This document shows positions 21,973 through 33,509 of a stretch of DNA of 64,000 nt, piece after piece. Source of the stretch: Turnera subulata (lineage: Eukaryota; Streptophyta; Magnoliopsida; Malpighiales; Passifloraceae); the NCBI GenBank assembly GCA_028386065.3, contig JAKUCV010004208.1:171969-235968 (forward strand). Direction: 5' to 3'. Position 1 is the first letter of the stretch. Every line of letters starts with the position of its first letter. The translations under genes and the position numbers were made by a program. The notes beneath the pieces are model-generated. The model was not told where the DNA came from and did no database searches. It worked only from the letters and a program-made list of their open reading frames with translations.

Positions 21973-23508
21973 TGTAAGTTTCCCTAGAGCTATTATGACA
22001 CTCATAACAAGCACAACAAGCAGCGGAAGTAAGGGAAACAAACCAAGAACCAAGTGAAGCATGCATAAACCGTATAACAAAATTTACATACCTGGAAGGT
22101 TAGGATCTTTCACCTAACTTGTGTATGGAATCAGCTAGAGCCAGACAAAAGCCTCGCCCCTCTACGGTATCCACACGAACCGTGACCAAGGTGGAGTCGT
22201 CTCACGATCCAACTTCCGAGCACTCCCGGACTGGGTGTTAGCAGCAGAAAACGGGAGCTTGTGTTTTGTGGTGTTTGTGTTCTTCTTTCTTTCATAAAGA
22301 ATGAAGAAGCAAGTGTGTATGTATTTAGTGCTCTGAAATTGTAGAAGCATAACGTGAGAGAGAGAGAGAGAGGAAGTGAATAATCTGATCACCCAACTCA
22401 CCCAATCACACAATGCATTAGACAATTAGCAAGTGGCCAACATGGTGGTCCAAAGATAATGACCCTTCATTATCTTGTCTCCACCAACACACTAATGCAT
22501 TATTACACATGACAGCACTAAGAGGTTCAATAATTCTGACAACTAATGAACCAATCAGCCCAAAAACGACCCTGGTTCAACCATGGTCCAACCACAGTCC
22601 AACCACACCCGGTCCAACCATGGTCCAACTATGGATCAACCATCTGCTCGAATCAACGGTTCTATGTGTGTGACCCTGTAGGCACTTGTAACGTCCGGTA
22701 ATAATTGTAAAATTCTCATTTTACAATTATAAGCAAAGAGCGGCGTCTAGCAACACATCATTGCTACCCGAACGACAAGATCAGTACTGATTCTCTATGC
22801 CTCGGAATATGTCATCGTCCCTTCGTCCCATTATCAAGATCAAATACGAGACATGGAATATGTCAATCTCGTATATGTTAAATCTATGTTTCTTGATCCC
22901 CGAGTTAACTGTATAAAACGGATACCCGTGATATCACCATATCACCTAATCCGAGCATGGCCATGCATTTAACAGTTCAACTCTATCAAGAAACCATCCG
23001 ATAATATACCCGTTATATGGGTCGGACGAATCCCCTCTTGATTAATCAAAACCCACTACATAATCATCATATACCCAATGATTACCCTTATGTCCACCCA
23101 GTTACGGATGACTAGGAACAATATCAAAGTACATGATTCATATGTTGGATACCTTGACGATCTCAGGTCGGAGGACAATACATCTATAAGAACCACTAAT
23201 GACATACATATAACGTTCCATGTAGGGTTCTTATGTGGGTCGGTCCAGTCCACAAGTTCTCCAACTTGTACCCGTATGTAGAATTCATATCACATATGCA
23301 ATTCTCAACATACGCTAGTCTTAATTTATTATTACAACCCATCCGTAATAATAATCGACTAGGGACATTTAAGAATATGAAATATTCTAGGGTTATAAGT
23401 ATGTGCAAGCGTTTATCTCATAAACGATACTTATTGGAATAACCTTAATGTGTATACATGACTACAAATAATCATCCATGATTGGCTTTTGGGCATATTA
23501 CACTAACA
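21973..23508 (-). repeat. 3' LTR of the copia element
   Basis: 1536 bp. It begins TGTAAGTTTCCC and ends CACTAACA on the plus strand, so in element sense it runs TGTTAGTG...GGAAACTTACA. It carries a (GA)n run near 22353 and a GGTCCAACCA repeat near 22565-22640. Confidence 0.93.
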
Positions 23509-23519
23509 ATCTCCCACTT

Positions 23520-24300
23520 GCACTAAAGCCAATCATCCATATATCTCATACATGTGGATCTAGCATGACCATCATGCTTCCGCTGCGTGAGAGGCTTAGT
23601 CAAAAGATCTGATACAAAGTTCTCAAACGGAACTTTGTACAGCCACAGTTGTAGGGTCGGCAACTGTTTCTTGCCTGGAACTCTTCCAGCAAACACCGCC
23701 ACATCCAAGACAAAACACGTAAACTGATTGCGATATAAAATCATCCCTGTCAGTTTGGAAGCAGGCATCTTTGTAACACTTTACAACAAGCCCATCAACG
23801 CTTCCGTAAACCAGGAATGTATCCTTAGTGCTTCTCAAGTACTTAAGGATTTTCTTAACCGCTATCCAGTGACTTTCACCGGGATCAGATTGGCATCTGC
23901 TTGTGACGCTTACAGCATAAGCGACATCCAGTCTTGTACATAGCATGGCATATATGATAGATCCTATTGCAGAAGCATAAGGGATCTAACTCATCCACTC
24001 TCTCACCTTAGTCATACTAGGATATAGACTCTTTGAGAGAGATATGCCATGTGACATGGGCAAGAAACCCTTCTTGGAATCTTGCATGCTAAATGCCTTT
24101 AGCACCCTGTCAACATATGTACTCCGACTTAGCCCGAGAAGCCTTTTGGATCTATCACTATAGATCCTTATACCTAACACTTGGATAGCTCCTCCTAAGT
24201 CGTTCATTGAGAAATTCTTTCCTATCCAAGTCTTTACAGACTGTAGTGTCGGAATATAATTCCCAATAAGTGGAATGTCGTCAATACACAACAATAAGAA
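23520..24300 (-). pseudogene. Copia RNase H and reverse transcriptase C-terminal half
   Basis: Minus-strand pieces include 'MLCIDDIPLIGNYIPTLQSV' followed by 'KNFSMNDLGGAIQVLGI' at 24294-23986. This corresponds to the Y-V-D-D region of copia reverse transcriptase, here with 'CIDD'. The stretch 'MLCTRLDVAYAVSVTSRCQS' with 'HWIAVKKILKYLRSTKD' at 23946-23623 is the start of RNase H. Frames are broken between blocks, so no functional enzyme can be made. Confidence 0.88.
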
Positions 24301-24417
24301 AACTATAGTGCTCCCACTAACCTTCTTGTAAACACATAAATCATCTTCACTTTTAATGAAACCAAATTCTTTGATTACATCATTAAAAACGAAGATTCCA
24401 ACTCCTAGAAGTCTGCC

Positions 24418-25037
24418 TTAGTCCACAAATGGACCTTTGCAAATTACATACCAAATCTCATAATCATGGTATGCAGCTATAGCCAATAGAATCCGGATGG
24501 ATTTAACCATGGCGACTGGTGAGAAGGTTTCACCATAGTCAATACTATGAACTTGCTTGAAACCTTTCGCAACCAATTGCCCTTTAAAGGTAATCACATT
24601 ACCATCCATGTCGGTCTTTCACAAAGACCCATTTGCACCCTATAGGTTTTACCCTTTCAGGTGGATCAAACAAGGTCCATACCTTGTTTTTCATACATGG
24701 ATTCCATTTCCGAATTCATAGCTTCAAGCCACTTCTTGGAGTAAAGACCCGTAATGGTCAGCTGATAGGAAGTGGGCTCATCCTTACTTATGAGCATCAC
24801 ATCACCGGTATGAGTCACGAGAAATCCATATCTCTCGGGCTCATGCCGAATCCTATCCGACCTACGCGGTCCATGTGTTACAGGAACAGGATTCTCGTCC
24901 ACAACACTTTGTGGTTCCTGTTCTTGTTCCATCTCAGCCTCTTTATCTCGAACTTCTTCGAGTTCTATTATCCTCCCACTGATTCTTCTAGAAATAGACA
25001 CTCTTTCTAGAAAAATAGCATTCCGAGCCACAAACAC
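24418..25037 (-). pseudogene. Copia reverse transcriptase N-terminal half and integrase C-terminus
   Basis: At 24609-24418, 'QLVAKGFKQVHSIDYGETFS' and 'PVAMVKSIRILLAIAAYHDY' are the conserved start of copia reverse transcriptase. At 25037-24666 the frame has 'RRSDRIRHEPERYGFLVT' and 'WLEAMNSEMESMYE', the usual junction between integrase and reverse transcriptase. A frameshift near 24640 separates them. Confidence 0.88.
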
Positions 25038-25039
25038 TT

Positions 25040-26192
25040 TGTGCTCTAGAGGATTATAGAAATAATACCTTTAAGGTATCATACAAAAGGCACTTGTCGA
25101 ATTTAGGGTCGAGTTTATCTGATGCTTAACGTCTCACGTAAGCCTCACAACCCTAAATCCTCATAAAAGACAAATTGGGACGCTTCCCAATCCATATCTC
25201 ATATGGTGTCTATCCAACCGATTAGATGGAACACGGTTAAGGTAAATGCATCACTCAATAATGCATGTCCGTAAAAGGAAGAAGGAAGGTCAGCTTGACT
25301 CATCATAGAACGAACCATGTCTAACAAGGTTCTGTTCCTCCTATCGGATACGCCATTCCAATGAGGCATACCTGGTGGAGTAAGTTGTGATACTATACCA
25401 CAACTCTTTAGATAGTCAAGAAAGTCTCGGTCTAAGTATTCAGCACCTCGATCTGATCAAAGCATCTTAATACTTTTCCGAGTTGATTCTGTACTTCATT
25501 GTTAAATTCTTTGAACTTTTCAAAGGATTCCGACTTGTGTCTCATTAGATACACTTAGCCGTATCTACTGATGTCATCAGTAAATATAATGAAGTATTGA
25601 AAACCACCTCTAGCCTGTGTAGACATAGGTCCACATACATCAGTATGTATAAGACCTAGCAAGTCCTAGGCTCTTCACCTTTACCCGTAAAGGAAGCCTT
25701 AGTCACTTTGCCTAATAAATATGACTCACATGTCTCATATGATTCAAAATCAAATGACTCTAAAAATCCAACTTTATGGAGTTTAGGAATACGAGTCTCG
25801 TTTATATGGGCCAAACGACTATGCCAGAGATAGGTTTCACTAGAATCATGTAATCTAACCTTCTTCGTATTAATGTTATAGATAGGCATTACTAGGTTTA
25901 GAACATACAAACCATCGTTTAAAATGCACCATCATAATCAATTTCATTGAAATAAATAGAACAACAATTGTTCTTTATTCTCAATAAAATTTTTCTTGTC
26001 CATACAAGACACAGAAATCAAGTTCCTGCTTATGGTAGGTACATAATAACAATTGTCCAGTTCTAAAACCAAACCACTCGGTAAGGATAGATAGAAAGTC
26101 CCTACGGCTAATGTAGCAACTCTTGCTCCAATTACGAGGCGTAGGTCTATCTCATCCTTAGCCAATCTCCCACTCTTTCTCAGTTCCTTCAC
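25040..26192 (-). pseudogene. Copia protease-end, GAG-pre-integrase and integrase core remnants
   Basis: At 26192-25944, 'LPSGLVLELDNCYYVPTISR' and 'NLISVSCMD' match the region after the copia protease. At 25910-25656, 'YLWHSRLAHINETRIPKLHK' is the GAG-pre-integrase HHCC-type segment, although 'CESYLLGK' has lost one Cys of the expected CxxC. The integrase core (25640-25040) is readable only in pieces across stops. Confidence 0.85.
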
Positions 26193-26339
26193 ATTTCCTC
26201 AAATGTGAGAACCACATCCGGTATCTTATACCCACGATGCAGAGGTAGAGATATTAGCCTTTATAACAAAATATCTGAAGCGGAAGTCTCACTTCCCTTC
26301 TGCTTCTTTACCTCTTCAAGGTAAACAAGGCAGTTTCGC

Positions 26340-26948
26340 TTCTAATGGCCTGGTTTGCTGCAACGGAAATAATTTCCTACCTTTGCAACACCACCGTTGG
26401 GTTTCAGCACATGAGAACAAGAAGATGCACATGCACCAAACCTTTTGGTACATTTCTTCTTCTTCTCAAACTTTGCTTTACCCTTTCCTTCTCCAAGGAA
26501 ACCAAGACCCTGAGGGCTCTCAATGTATCTAAACATCTTGAGCACATGAGGTCTAACGGGTGATAACTCTGTCATTTTGCATTGGAACAATGCCTTAGAG
26601 GTCTCGTACCTCCCATGCCTTACTTGCTCTCCTCAGAGCATTTTCATGTGTTCGATCATATCGAGCGCCCCCATGTTCTCATGTTGCTTCTGAAGCTCAG
26701 AGTCCATGGCAATTAGCATCAGGCATACAACTTTCAATGCATCATCAACATGCTTCTCCCAAGCATCTACTTCTGCCCTAGAAGCATTAGGCGCCAATTC
26801 ATTAAGAACAGGCCCTTCAAGGACATACAAATTTTTCTTGTTTGAAGACTATCCTCAAAATGTGATGCCATTCTAGGAAACTATTCCTATTCTGCTTGTC
26901 CTACTCAAGGACGAATCGCAATAATAAAGTGTTAGTGTTTTGTGCCAT
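26340..26948 (-). pseudogene. Copia gag remnant
   Basis: The minus strand opens with an ATG at 26948 ('MAQNTNTLLLRFVLE', then a stop). It continues with 'NSFLEWHHILR'-like sequence and, at 26830-26633, 'LYVLEGPVLNELAPNASRAE'. The C-terminal zinc knuckle is degenerate: 'GNYFRCSKPGH' followed by a stop and KRNC. This is the usual gag organisation of plant copia elements. Confidence 0.82.
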
Positions 26949-27318
26949 GATAATTCTACAACAATGATCAACTCACACAAATAATAGTCATGCAAAATAT
27001 TTTTATATCAACATATAATTCCAACACATCACATGCTTGTTCTTGATAAATCATACATTGATGTCATGTAAGTTTGGAAACCAAATACATGTGAATATCG
27101 ATGTCTAACTCAAACATCAATGTTTTGAGAATCTGATTCTCCCAACTACTTGGCAGCACTTAGTATTTCGGCCATATCCAAAGCTATAGAGCTCAGATTT
27201 GTGCAAACTTGGTGTCCCTGGAAAGCTAAGAAGTAGAACTACAACTTTGCTGTTCAGGCCAGACACCAATTCGGCCTCCATCTGCCCCGAATTCGCTGTT
27301 GAAGTCACTGGTCTTCAC

Positions 27319-27873
27319 AACATCGATGTTGAACCCTTCAACATCGATGTTTGAAGTTTGCGAACCCGAAAAACATCGATGTTGGAAGTCAAACATCGAT
27401 GTTGGAGGTTGCCAAACCCTCAGAATATTGATGTTGGAGGATGCTGAAGCCACAAAACATCGATGTTGACACCTAAACATCGATGTTTGAGTGCTTGAAC
27501 TCCAAACCATTTGGCAGTAGCTCAAGAACATCGATGTTGGACACTTCAACATCGATGTTTTGAGTCTTCTGAAAGTTCAAGATTTGGCAGTAGCATTATA
27601 ACATCGATGTTGTACATAAACATCGATGTTTTGAACTTCTGGAACTCAATAACATCGATGTTGGAACTTAAACATCGATGTTATTTGAATTCTGGAAATT
27701 TACGCCAACTTGGCCGAGCTCAAATAACATCGATGTTTACATTTAAACATCGATGTTGATGAGTCCTTTGCATGAGAACATCGATGTTGGTCACCCAACA
27801 TCGATGTTGTAGTGATTCAGCCGAAGCCAATCTTCATGCCAACATCGATGTTGATCACACCAACATCGATGTT
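27319..27873. repeat. Array of nine paired copies of the palindrome AACATCGATGTT
   Basis: There are 18 perfect copies of the 12-bp palindrome. Starts: 27319/27340, 27372/27392, 27456/27476, 27527/27548, 27600/27619, 27651/27671, 27726/27746, 27777/27797 and 27841/27862. Within a pair the spacer is 7-9 nt, so starts are 19-21 bp apart. Pairs follow each other at 51-84 bp. A degenerate tenth pair is at 27094-27105/27113-27124, and a single worn copy AATATTGATGTT is at 27424-27435. Sequences between copies are not conserved. The array lies in the leader between the primer-binding site and the gag ATG of the minus-strand copia element. Confidence 0.97.
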
Positions 27874-28312
27874 ATGGCCAAACTTTACATGAACTACAAT
27901 CGTTCAATACACAAATCGACACTCGGTTTTTCTTAGTCGAACCCTTCGACCTACTGCCATAAACATCTTGATTGATATCTCATACCAATCAAGTACTTGT
28001 TGTCAAAACACGTTTGATAAATCAACCTCAACAACTTATGCATCATATATACACAACTGAAGACAATAAGACATGATCATGCTTTATCACATAGAACATA
28101 TCATGTACATCTACTAAAATATATCAAACATATGCATAAATTTGTATGGCTAACTTCATACACCAAAACAAACTCAGCATATCTTTTGACAATACACAAA
28201 CACATCATGTTCAAAATCACTTAGCATATCTCATACACAAAATGATTCCTACACATGCTAAGATGATCATATCACATATGCATCACCTATACGGTTTAGA
28301 GCTTCACAAGAA

Positions 28313-28325
28313 GGCTCCGCCACCA
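28313..28325 (-). other. Primer-binding site of the copia element
   Basis: TGGTGGCGGAGCC on the minus strand, one base after the 5' LTR end. It matches the initiator methionine tRNA site TGGTATCAGAGCC at 10 of 13 positions. Confidence 0.7.
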
Positions 28326-28326
28326 C

Positions 28327-29858
28327 TGTAAGTTTCCCTAGAGCTATTATGACACTCATAACAAGCACAACAAGTAGCGGAAGTAAGGGAAACAAACCAA
28401 GAACCAAGTGAAGCATGCATAAACCGTATAACAAAATTTACATACCTGGAAGGTTAGGATCTTTCACCTAACTTGTGTATGGAATCAGCTAGAGCCAGAC
28501 AAAAGCCTCGCCCCTCTACGGTATCCACACAAACCATGACCAAGGTGGAGTCGTCTCACGATCCAACTTCCGAGCACTCCCAGACTGGGTACTAGCAGTA
28601 GAAAACGGGAGCTTGTGTTTTGTGGTGTTTGTGTTCTTCTTTCTTTCATAAAGAATGAAGAAGCAAGTGTGTATGTATTTAGTGCTCTGAAATTGCAGAA
28701 GCATAACGTGAGAGAGAGAGAGAGAGAGGAAGTGAATAATCTGATCACCCAACTCACCCAATCACACAATGCATTAGACAATTAGCAAGTGGCCAACATG
28801 GTGGTCCAAAGATAATGACCCTTCATTATCTTGTCTCCACCAACACACTAATGCATTATTACACATGATAGCACTAAGAGGTTCAATAATTCTGACAACT
28901 AATGAACCAATCAGCCCAAAAACGACCCTGGTCCAACCACGGTCCAACCACGGTCCAACCACGGTCCAACTATGGTCCAACCATGGTTCAACCATCTGCT
29001 CGAATCAACGGTTCTATGTGTGTGACCCTGTAGGCACTTGTAATGTCTGACAATAATTGTAAAATTCTCATTTTACAATTATAAGCAAAGAGCGGCGTCT
29101 AGCAACACATCATTGCTACCCGAACGACAAGATCAGTACTGATTCTCTATGCCTCGGAATATGTCATCGTCCCTTCGTCCCATTATCAAGATCAAACACG
29201 AGACATGGAATATGTCAATCTCGTATATGTTAAATCTATGTTTCTTGATCCCCGAGTTAACTGTATAAAACGGATACCCGTGATATCACCATATCACCTA
29301 ATCTGAGCATGGCCATGCATTTAACAGTTCAACTCTATCAAGAAACCATCCGATAATATACCCGTTATATGGGTCGAACGAATCCCCTCTTGATCAATCA
29401 AAACCCACTACATAATCATTATATACCCAATGATTACCCTTATGTCCACCCAGTTACGGATGACTAAGAATAATATCAAAGTACATGATTCATATGTTGG
29501 ATACCTTGACGATCTCAGGTCGAAGGACAATACATCTATAAGAACCACTAATGACATACATATAACGTTCCATGTAGGGTTCTTATGTGAGTCGGTCCAA
29601 TCCACAAGTTCTCCAACTTGTACCCGTATGTAGAATTCATATCACATATGCAATTCTCAACATACGCTAGTCTTAATTTATTATTACAACCCATCCGCAA
29701 TAATAATCGACTAGGGACATTTAAGAATATGAAATATTCTAGGGTTATAAGTATGTGCAAGCATTTATCTCATAAACGATACTTATTGGAATAACCTTAA
29801 TGTGTATACATGACTACATATAATCATCCATGATTGGCTTTTGGGCATATTACTAACA
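28327..29858 (-). repeat. 5' LTR of the copia element
   Basis: 1532 bp. It is the partner of 21973-23508, with scattered transitions and small length differences in the (GA)n run and the terminal ATTAC(AC)TAACA. The GGTCCAACCAC unit is repeated about six times at 28928-28995, more regularly than in the other LTR. Confidence 0.93.
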
Positions 29859-29863
29859 CATAC

Positions 29864-30224
29864 TCATATTGAAGAGAGAATTGATGGATGGTGGCTTCTG
29901 GTCGACTGTGTTTTCTAATGCTATTGTGAAGCATCTTCTTAGACAGGGTTCCGATCATGCCCCGCTGAAATTGATTTTGGACTCTCTTTTGAATCCTTGT
30001 CCTGGCGGACCCAAGTTGTTTTGCTTTGAAGCTATTTGGCTTACTCATAAGGGATTTGCTCCCACGATGGAGGCGGTGTGGACCCAGTCAGCCTCTCAGA
30101 ATTCGTTGATTGTGGTTAAAGATAAATTATAAAAATGTGGTAAGTCTCTTTCGGCGGGGAGCAAATCGAACTTTGCTCATATTACTTCTTCTATTTGGAA
30201 AAAGTGTGAGGCCCTGGATGCTTT
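29864..30224 (+). pseudogene. LINE endonuclease C-terminus and linker
   Basis: The continuation after the copia insert reads 'HIEERIDGWW', then 'FSNAIVKHLLRQGSDHAPLK', which includes the SDH catalytic motif of the endonuclease family. It continues with 'LFCFEAIWLTHKGF' and is cut again at 30225 by the solo LTR. Confidence 0.82.
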
Positions 30225-31776
30225 TGTTAGTGTAATGCCTAAAAGCCAATCATTGGATGATTATATAGTCATGTATATTTATTAAGGTTTTATTCCAATA
30301 AATATGTTTATCAGTGATAAACACTTGCACATATTTATAACCTAAGAATATTTTATATTCTTGAATTGTCCCTAGTCGATTATTGTTATGGATGGGTTGT
30401 AATAATAAATTAAGACTAGCATATGTTGAGAATTATATGAGATATGAATTCTACATACGGGTACAAGTTAGAGAACTTGTAGTCTGGATTGACCCGACAT
30501 AAGAACACTACATGGACTGTTATGTATATGTTGTCATTAGTGGTTCTTATATGTATTATCCTTAGACCTGAGATCATCAAAGTTCCCAACATGTGAGTCA
30601 TATACTTTGATATTACTCTTGGTCATTCGTAAATGAGTGAACTTTAGAGTAATCATTGGGTACATGATATAATATGTAGTGGGTTTTGTATGATCAAGAT
30701 GGAATTCGTCCAACCCTCACAATGGGTATATTATCAGTTGGGCCTCTTGATAGAGTTGAACTGTAAATGCATGGCCATGCTCAGATCAAATGATATGGGG
30801 ATATCTGTTTTACACAGTTAACTCAGGGATCAAGAAAACTTAGATTAAACATATACGAGAATGACACATTCCATGTCTCGTGTTTAATCTTGATAATGTG
30901 ACGAAAGGATAATGACATTTTTCCCAGGCATAATGAATCAGTACTGATCTGGTCACTTGGGTAGCAATGATGTGTTGTTAGACACCGCTCATTGTTTATA
31001 ATTATAAATGAGAGTTTATAATTATTGCCAACGTGCTTAGTGCCTACAAGGTCACACACTTAGAACTGTTGATTTGAGCCAGTGGTTAGACCATGGTTGG
31101 ACCATGGTTCGACCAGGTTATTGAGCTAGTGGTTGGACCATGGTTGGACCAGGTCATTTGGGTTGGTTTGGTTCAATAGTTACCAGAATTAGTGAACCTA
31201 AATTATTGTCCCAAAGACATGAAAGGATGTGTTGTTTTATATATATGTTGATATATATAATTGAGTTAGTGGAGACATGATCATGTTGATGATTGTGACT
31301 AAAGTATAGATAATGGAAAAACACAATTATGCATGATAAGATGTATGTATGATTGGTTGGCCATTTTCTATATTAACTAACATGTAAACATATATGATAC
31401 ATATGTAAGAGTGTGAAGTATGAGCAGTTTTTGAGAGCTCAACATACAAATACATTCACAAGAGTTGTGAGAAAGACACTCTAGGCTCTCTTGCTCTCGG
31501 GAATTCTGCAGCTAGCACTGCGGTTCGAGAGTGCTCGAGTTAGTAATCGTGAGACGGTTGCTAGCAGTCATCAACGGTTCGTGTGGATACCGTAGAGGAG
31601 TCGGATTTCTGTCCGGTTCTTGCTGATTCGTATCATCAATTGAGTGAAAGATCTCAACCAAACCAGGTACGAAATTTTTGTTATTCGGTTTACCCCGTTT
31701 CACATGGATCCTCCATTAGTTCCGGGTTTTCCCGCTGCGCATATTATTTCTTTGTTTGCATACCCGGTTACTTACA
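30225..31776 (+). mobile_element. Solo LTR of a related copia family, plus strand
   Basis: Begins TGTTAGTGTAATGCC and ends GGTTACTTACA. It matches the reverse complement of the 21973-29858 LTR over its length at clearly lower identity, so it is a sister family. The flanks are GCTTT (30220-30224) and ACTTT (31777-31781), a 5-bp target duplication with one change. The LINE reading frame rejoins across it. No internal region is present, so unequal LTR recombination probably removed it. It also carries GGTTGGACCATGG repeats near 31085-31150, equivalent to the GGTCCAACC repeats of the other LTRs. Confidence 0.88.
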
Positions 31777-31781
31777 ACTTT

Positions 31782-33509
31782 GAATTGTCAGGTTCAATCC
31801 CCTGATGTAGTGGCTGCTTCACGAGTGCTTAGTAAGGAGATTAGGACACTAGCTCATCAAGAGGAGGTATTATAGAGACAAAGATCTCGAGTAGCCTGGT
31901 TGAAGGATGGAGATAAGAACATGAAGTATTTTTTCCACAAGACTAATCAAAGGAAAAGGGGGAATACGATTCGTGGCATCACTAACTCTCAAGGTCATTG
32001 GGTTTTGAATTCTAGGGGAATTACTGATACTTTCAACGCCTTCTATATGAATTTATTTACTTCGGCAGGAGCTCTAGAGAAAGAGCCAGTTTTGGCTGTT
32101 GTGGATGCACGACTTACAGTGGATATGGTGGCTCTTCTTGATTCATCGTTCACTCGGGCTGAGGTTTAGGAGGCTTTATCCCATATGCATCCTATGAAGG
32201 CCCTGGTCCAGATGGTATGTGCCCGTTGTTCTTTCAGTAGTTTTGGCCAGTGATTGGGGATGATGTTTGTAGATTGGTCTTGGATGTCTTAAATCATGGT
32301 GTGGATCCATCTCCGTATAACTATACTTATGTTACCTCATCCCCAAGGTCAAGCATCCAACTCTTTGTAGTCAATTCCGTCCTATTAGTCTATGTAACAT
32401 GGTTTTCAAAATCACTACAAAAACCATAGCTAATAGGTTGAAATTGATCCTTCCGAATATTATTGGTGAAGAGCCAAGTTCCTTTGTCCCTGGCAAGCTG
32501 ATTACAGATAATGCTTTAATCGTATTTGAAGTGTTCCATCAAATGAAAAAGGGCAATCGAGGGCAGATGGGCGTGATGGCTCTCAAATTGGATATGAGTA
32601 AGGCCTATGATCGCGTAGAATGGGAATTTTTGGAGGCAATCATAGGCAAGATGGGATTTGGTCAAAACTGGGTGAACCTTGTGATGCGTTGTGTGAGGAC
32701 TATCACCTATTCTTTACTTATTAATCGCTCACCACAATAAGTCATCACTCCTCATAGGGGGATAAGGCATGGGGATCCTTTGTCTCCGTATTTATTCCTC
32801 TTATGTGCTGAAGGTTTGTGGGCTCTCCTTAAACATGTTGTGTCTTCCGGATCTATCCATGGTATCCGTATTTGTAACAGGGCTCCTGTTATATCCCATC
32901 TCTTCTTTGCCGATGACAGTGTATTATTTGCCTGGGCATCTCTTCAAGAGGCCATGACAATACGGGCAATTCTTCACATATTTGAGATGGCTTCTGGACA
33001 AAAGATCAATCTTGATAAGTCAGAGGTAGTGTTTGGCCGAAATGTTCCTGATCAGCTACAATCACAGATCCAATGGGATCTAGAAGTAAAGGTTGTTTCT
33101 ACTTTTGATAAGTATCTAGGTCTCCCAGCTACGATTGGTCGGTCCAAGAAGATCATTTTTGCTTTTGTGAGGGATCGATTACTCAAAAAGAAGGGACAAT
33201 GGAAGGAGAAATTCTTGTCGGATGCAGGTCAGGAACTCTTTATTAAATCAATTGCTCAGGCCATCCCTAGTTATGTCATGAGTTGCTTTAGCCTACCGGA
33301 TTTTATTTGTAGTGAGATGGAGGTTCTTATTCGGAAGTTTTGATAGGGGCGTAGAGATGGAAGGAGGAAAGTCCACTGGCTGGCTTGGGAGAAGCTTTGC
33401 AAGCGTAAATCGGCAGGTGGGTTGGGTTTCCGTTCTCTTGAAGCTTTTAACTTGGCTTTTCTTGCTAAGTAAGGGTTGCGGATACTTTCCAGTGAGTCCT
33501 ATATGCTAA
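31782..33509 (+). pseudogene. LINE reverse transcriptase
   Basis: Large parts of the reverse transcriptase are readable. They include 'RVAWLKDGDKNMKYFFHKTN' (31890-31950), 'RPISLCN'-like sequence at 32375, 'TIANRLKLILPNIIGEEPSS', 'ALKLDMSKAYDRVEWEFLEA' with the first catalytic Asp, and 'PVISHLFFADDSVLFAW' with the FADD catalytic pair (about 32890-32930). Post-palm 'KYLGLPATIGRSKK' follows. Stops occur at about 31874, 32169 and 32740. It is the best preserved LINE reverse transcriptase in the window, but it is not intact. Confidence 0.9.

Larger units (their letters stand above)
21973..29858 (-). mobile_element. Complete but defective Ty1/copia LTR retrotransposon, 7.9 kb, minus strand
   Basis: The two LTRs are 21973-23508 and 28327-29858, ending TGTTAG...CTTACA in element sense. 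A perfect 5-bp target duplication CATAC lies at 21968-21972 and 29859-29863. The primer-binding site TGGTGGCGGAGCC (28325-28313) resembles the initiator-Met site TGGTATCAGAGCC (10 of 13). The polypurine tract AAGTGGGAGA lies at 23520-23511, beside the left LTR. In sense order come a 1.4-kb leader, gag, gag-pre-integrase, integrase, reverse transcriptase and RNase H, all broken by stops and frameshifts. By eye the LTRs differ at roughly 36 sites, mostly C/T or G/A, so the insertion is fairly young. Confidence 0.93.

Noticed and set aside
27319..27873. CRISPR-like array
   Set aside because: Regularly spaced short repeats superficially resemble one, but the repeat is a 12-bp perfect palindrome, the spacers alternate between about 8 and 30-64 nt, and the array lies in a plant retroelement.
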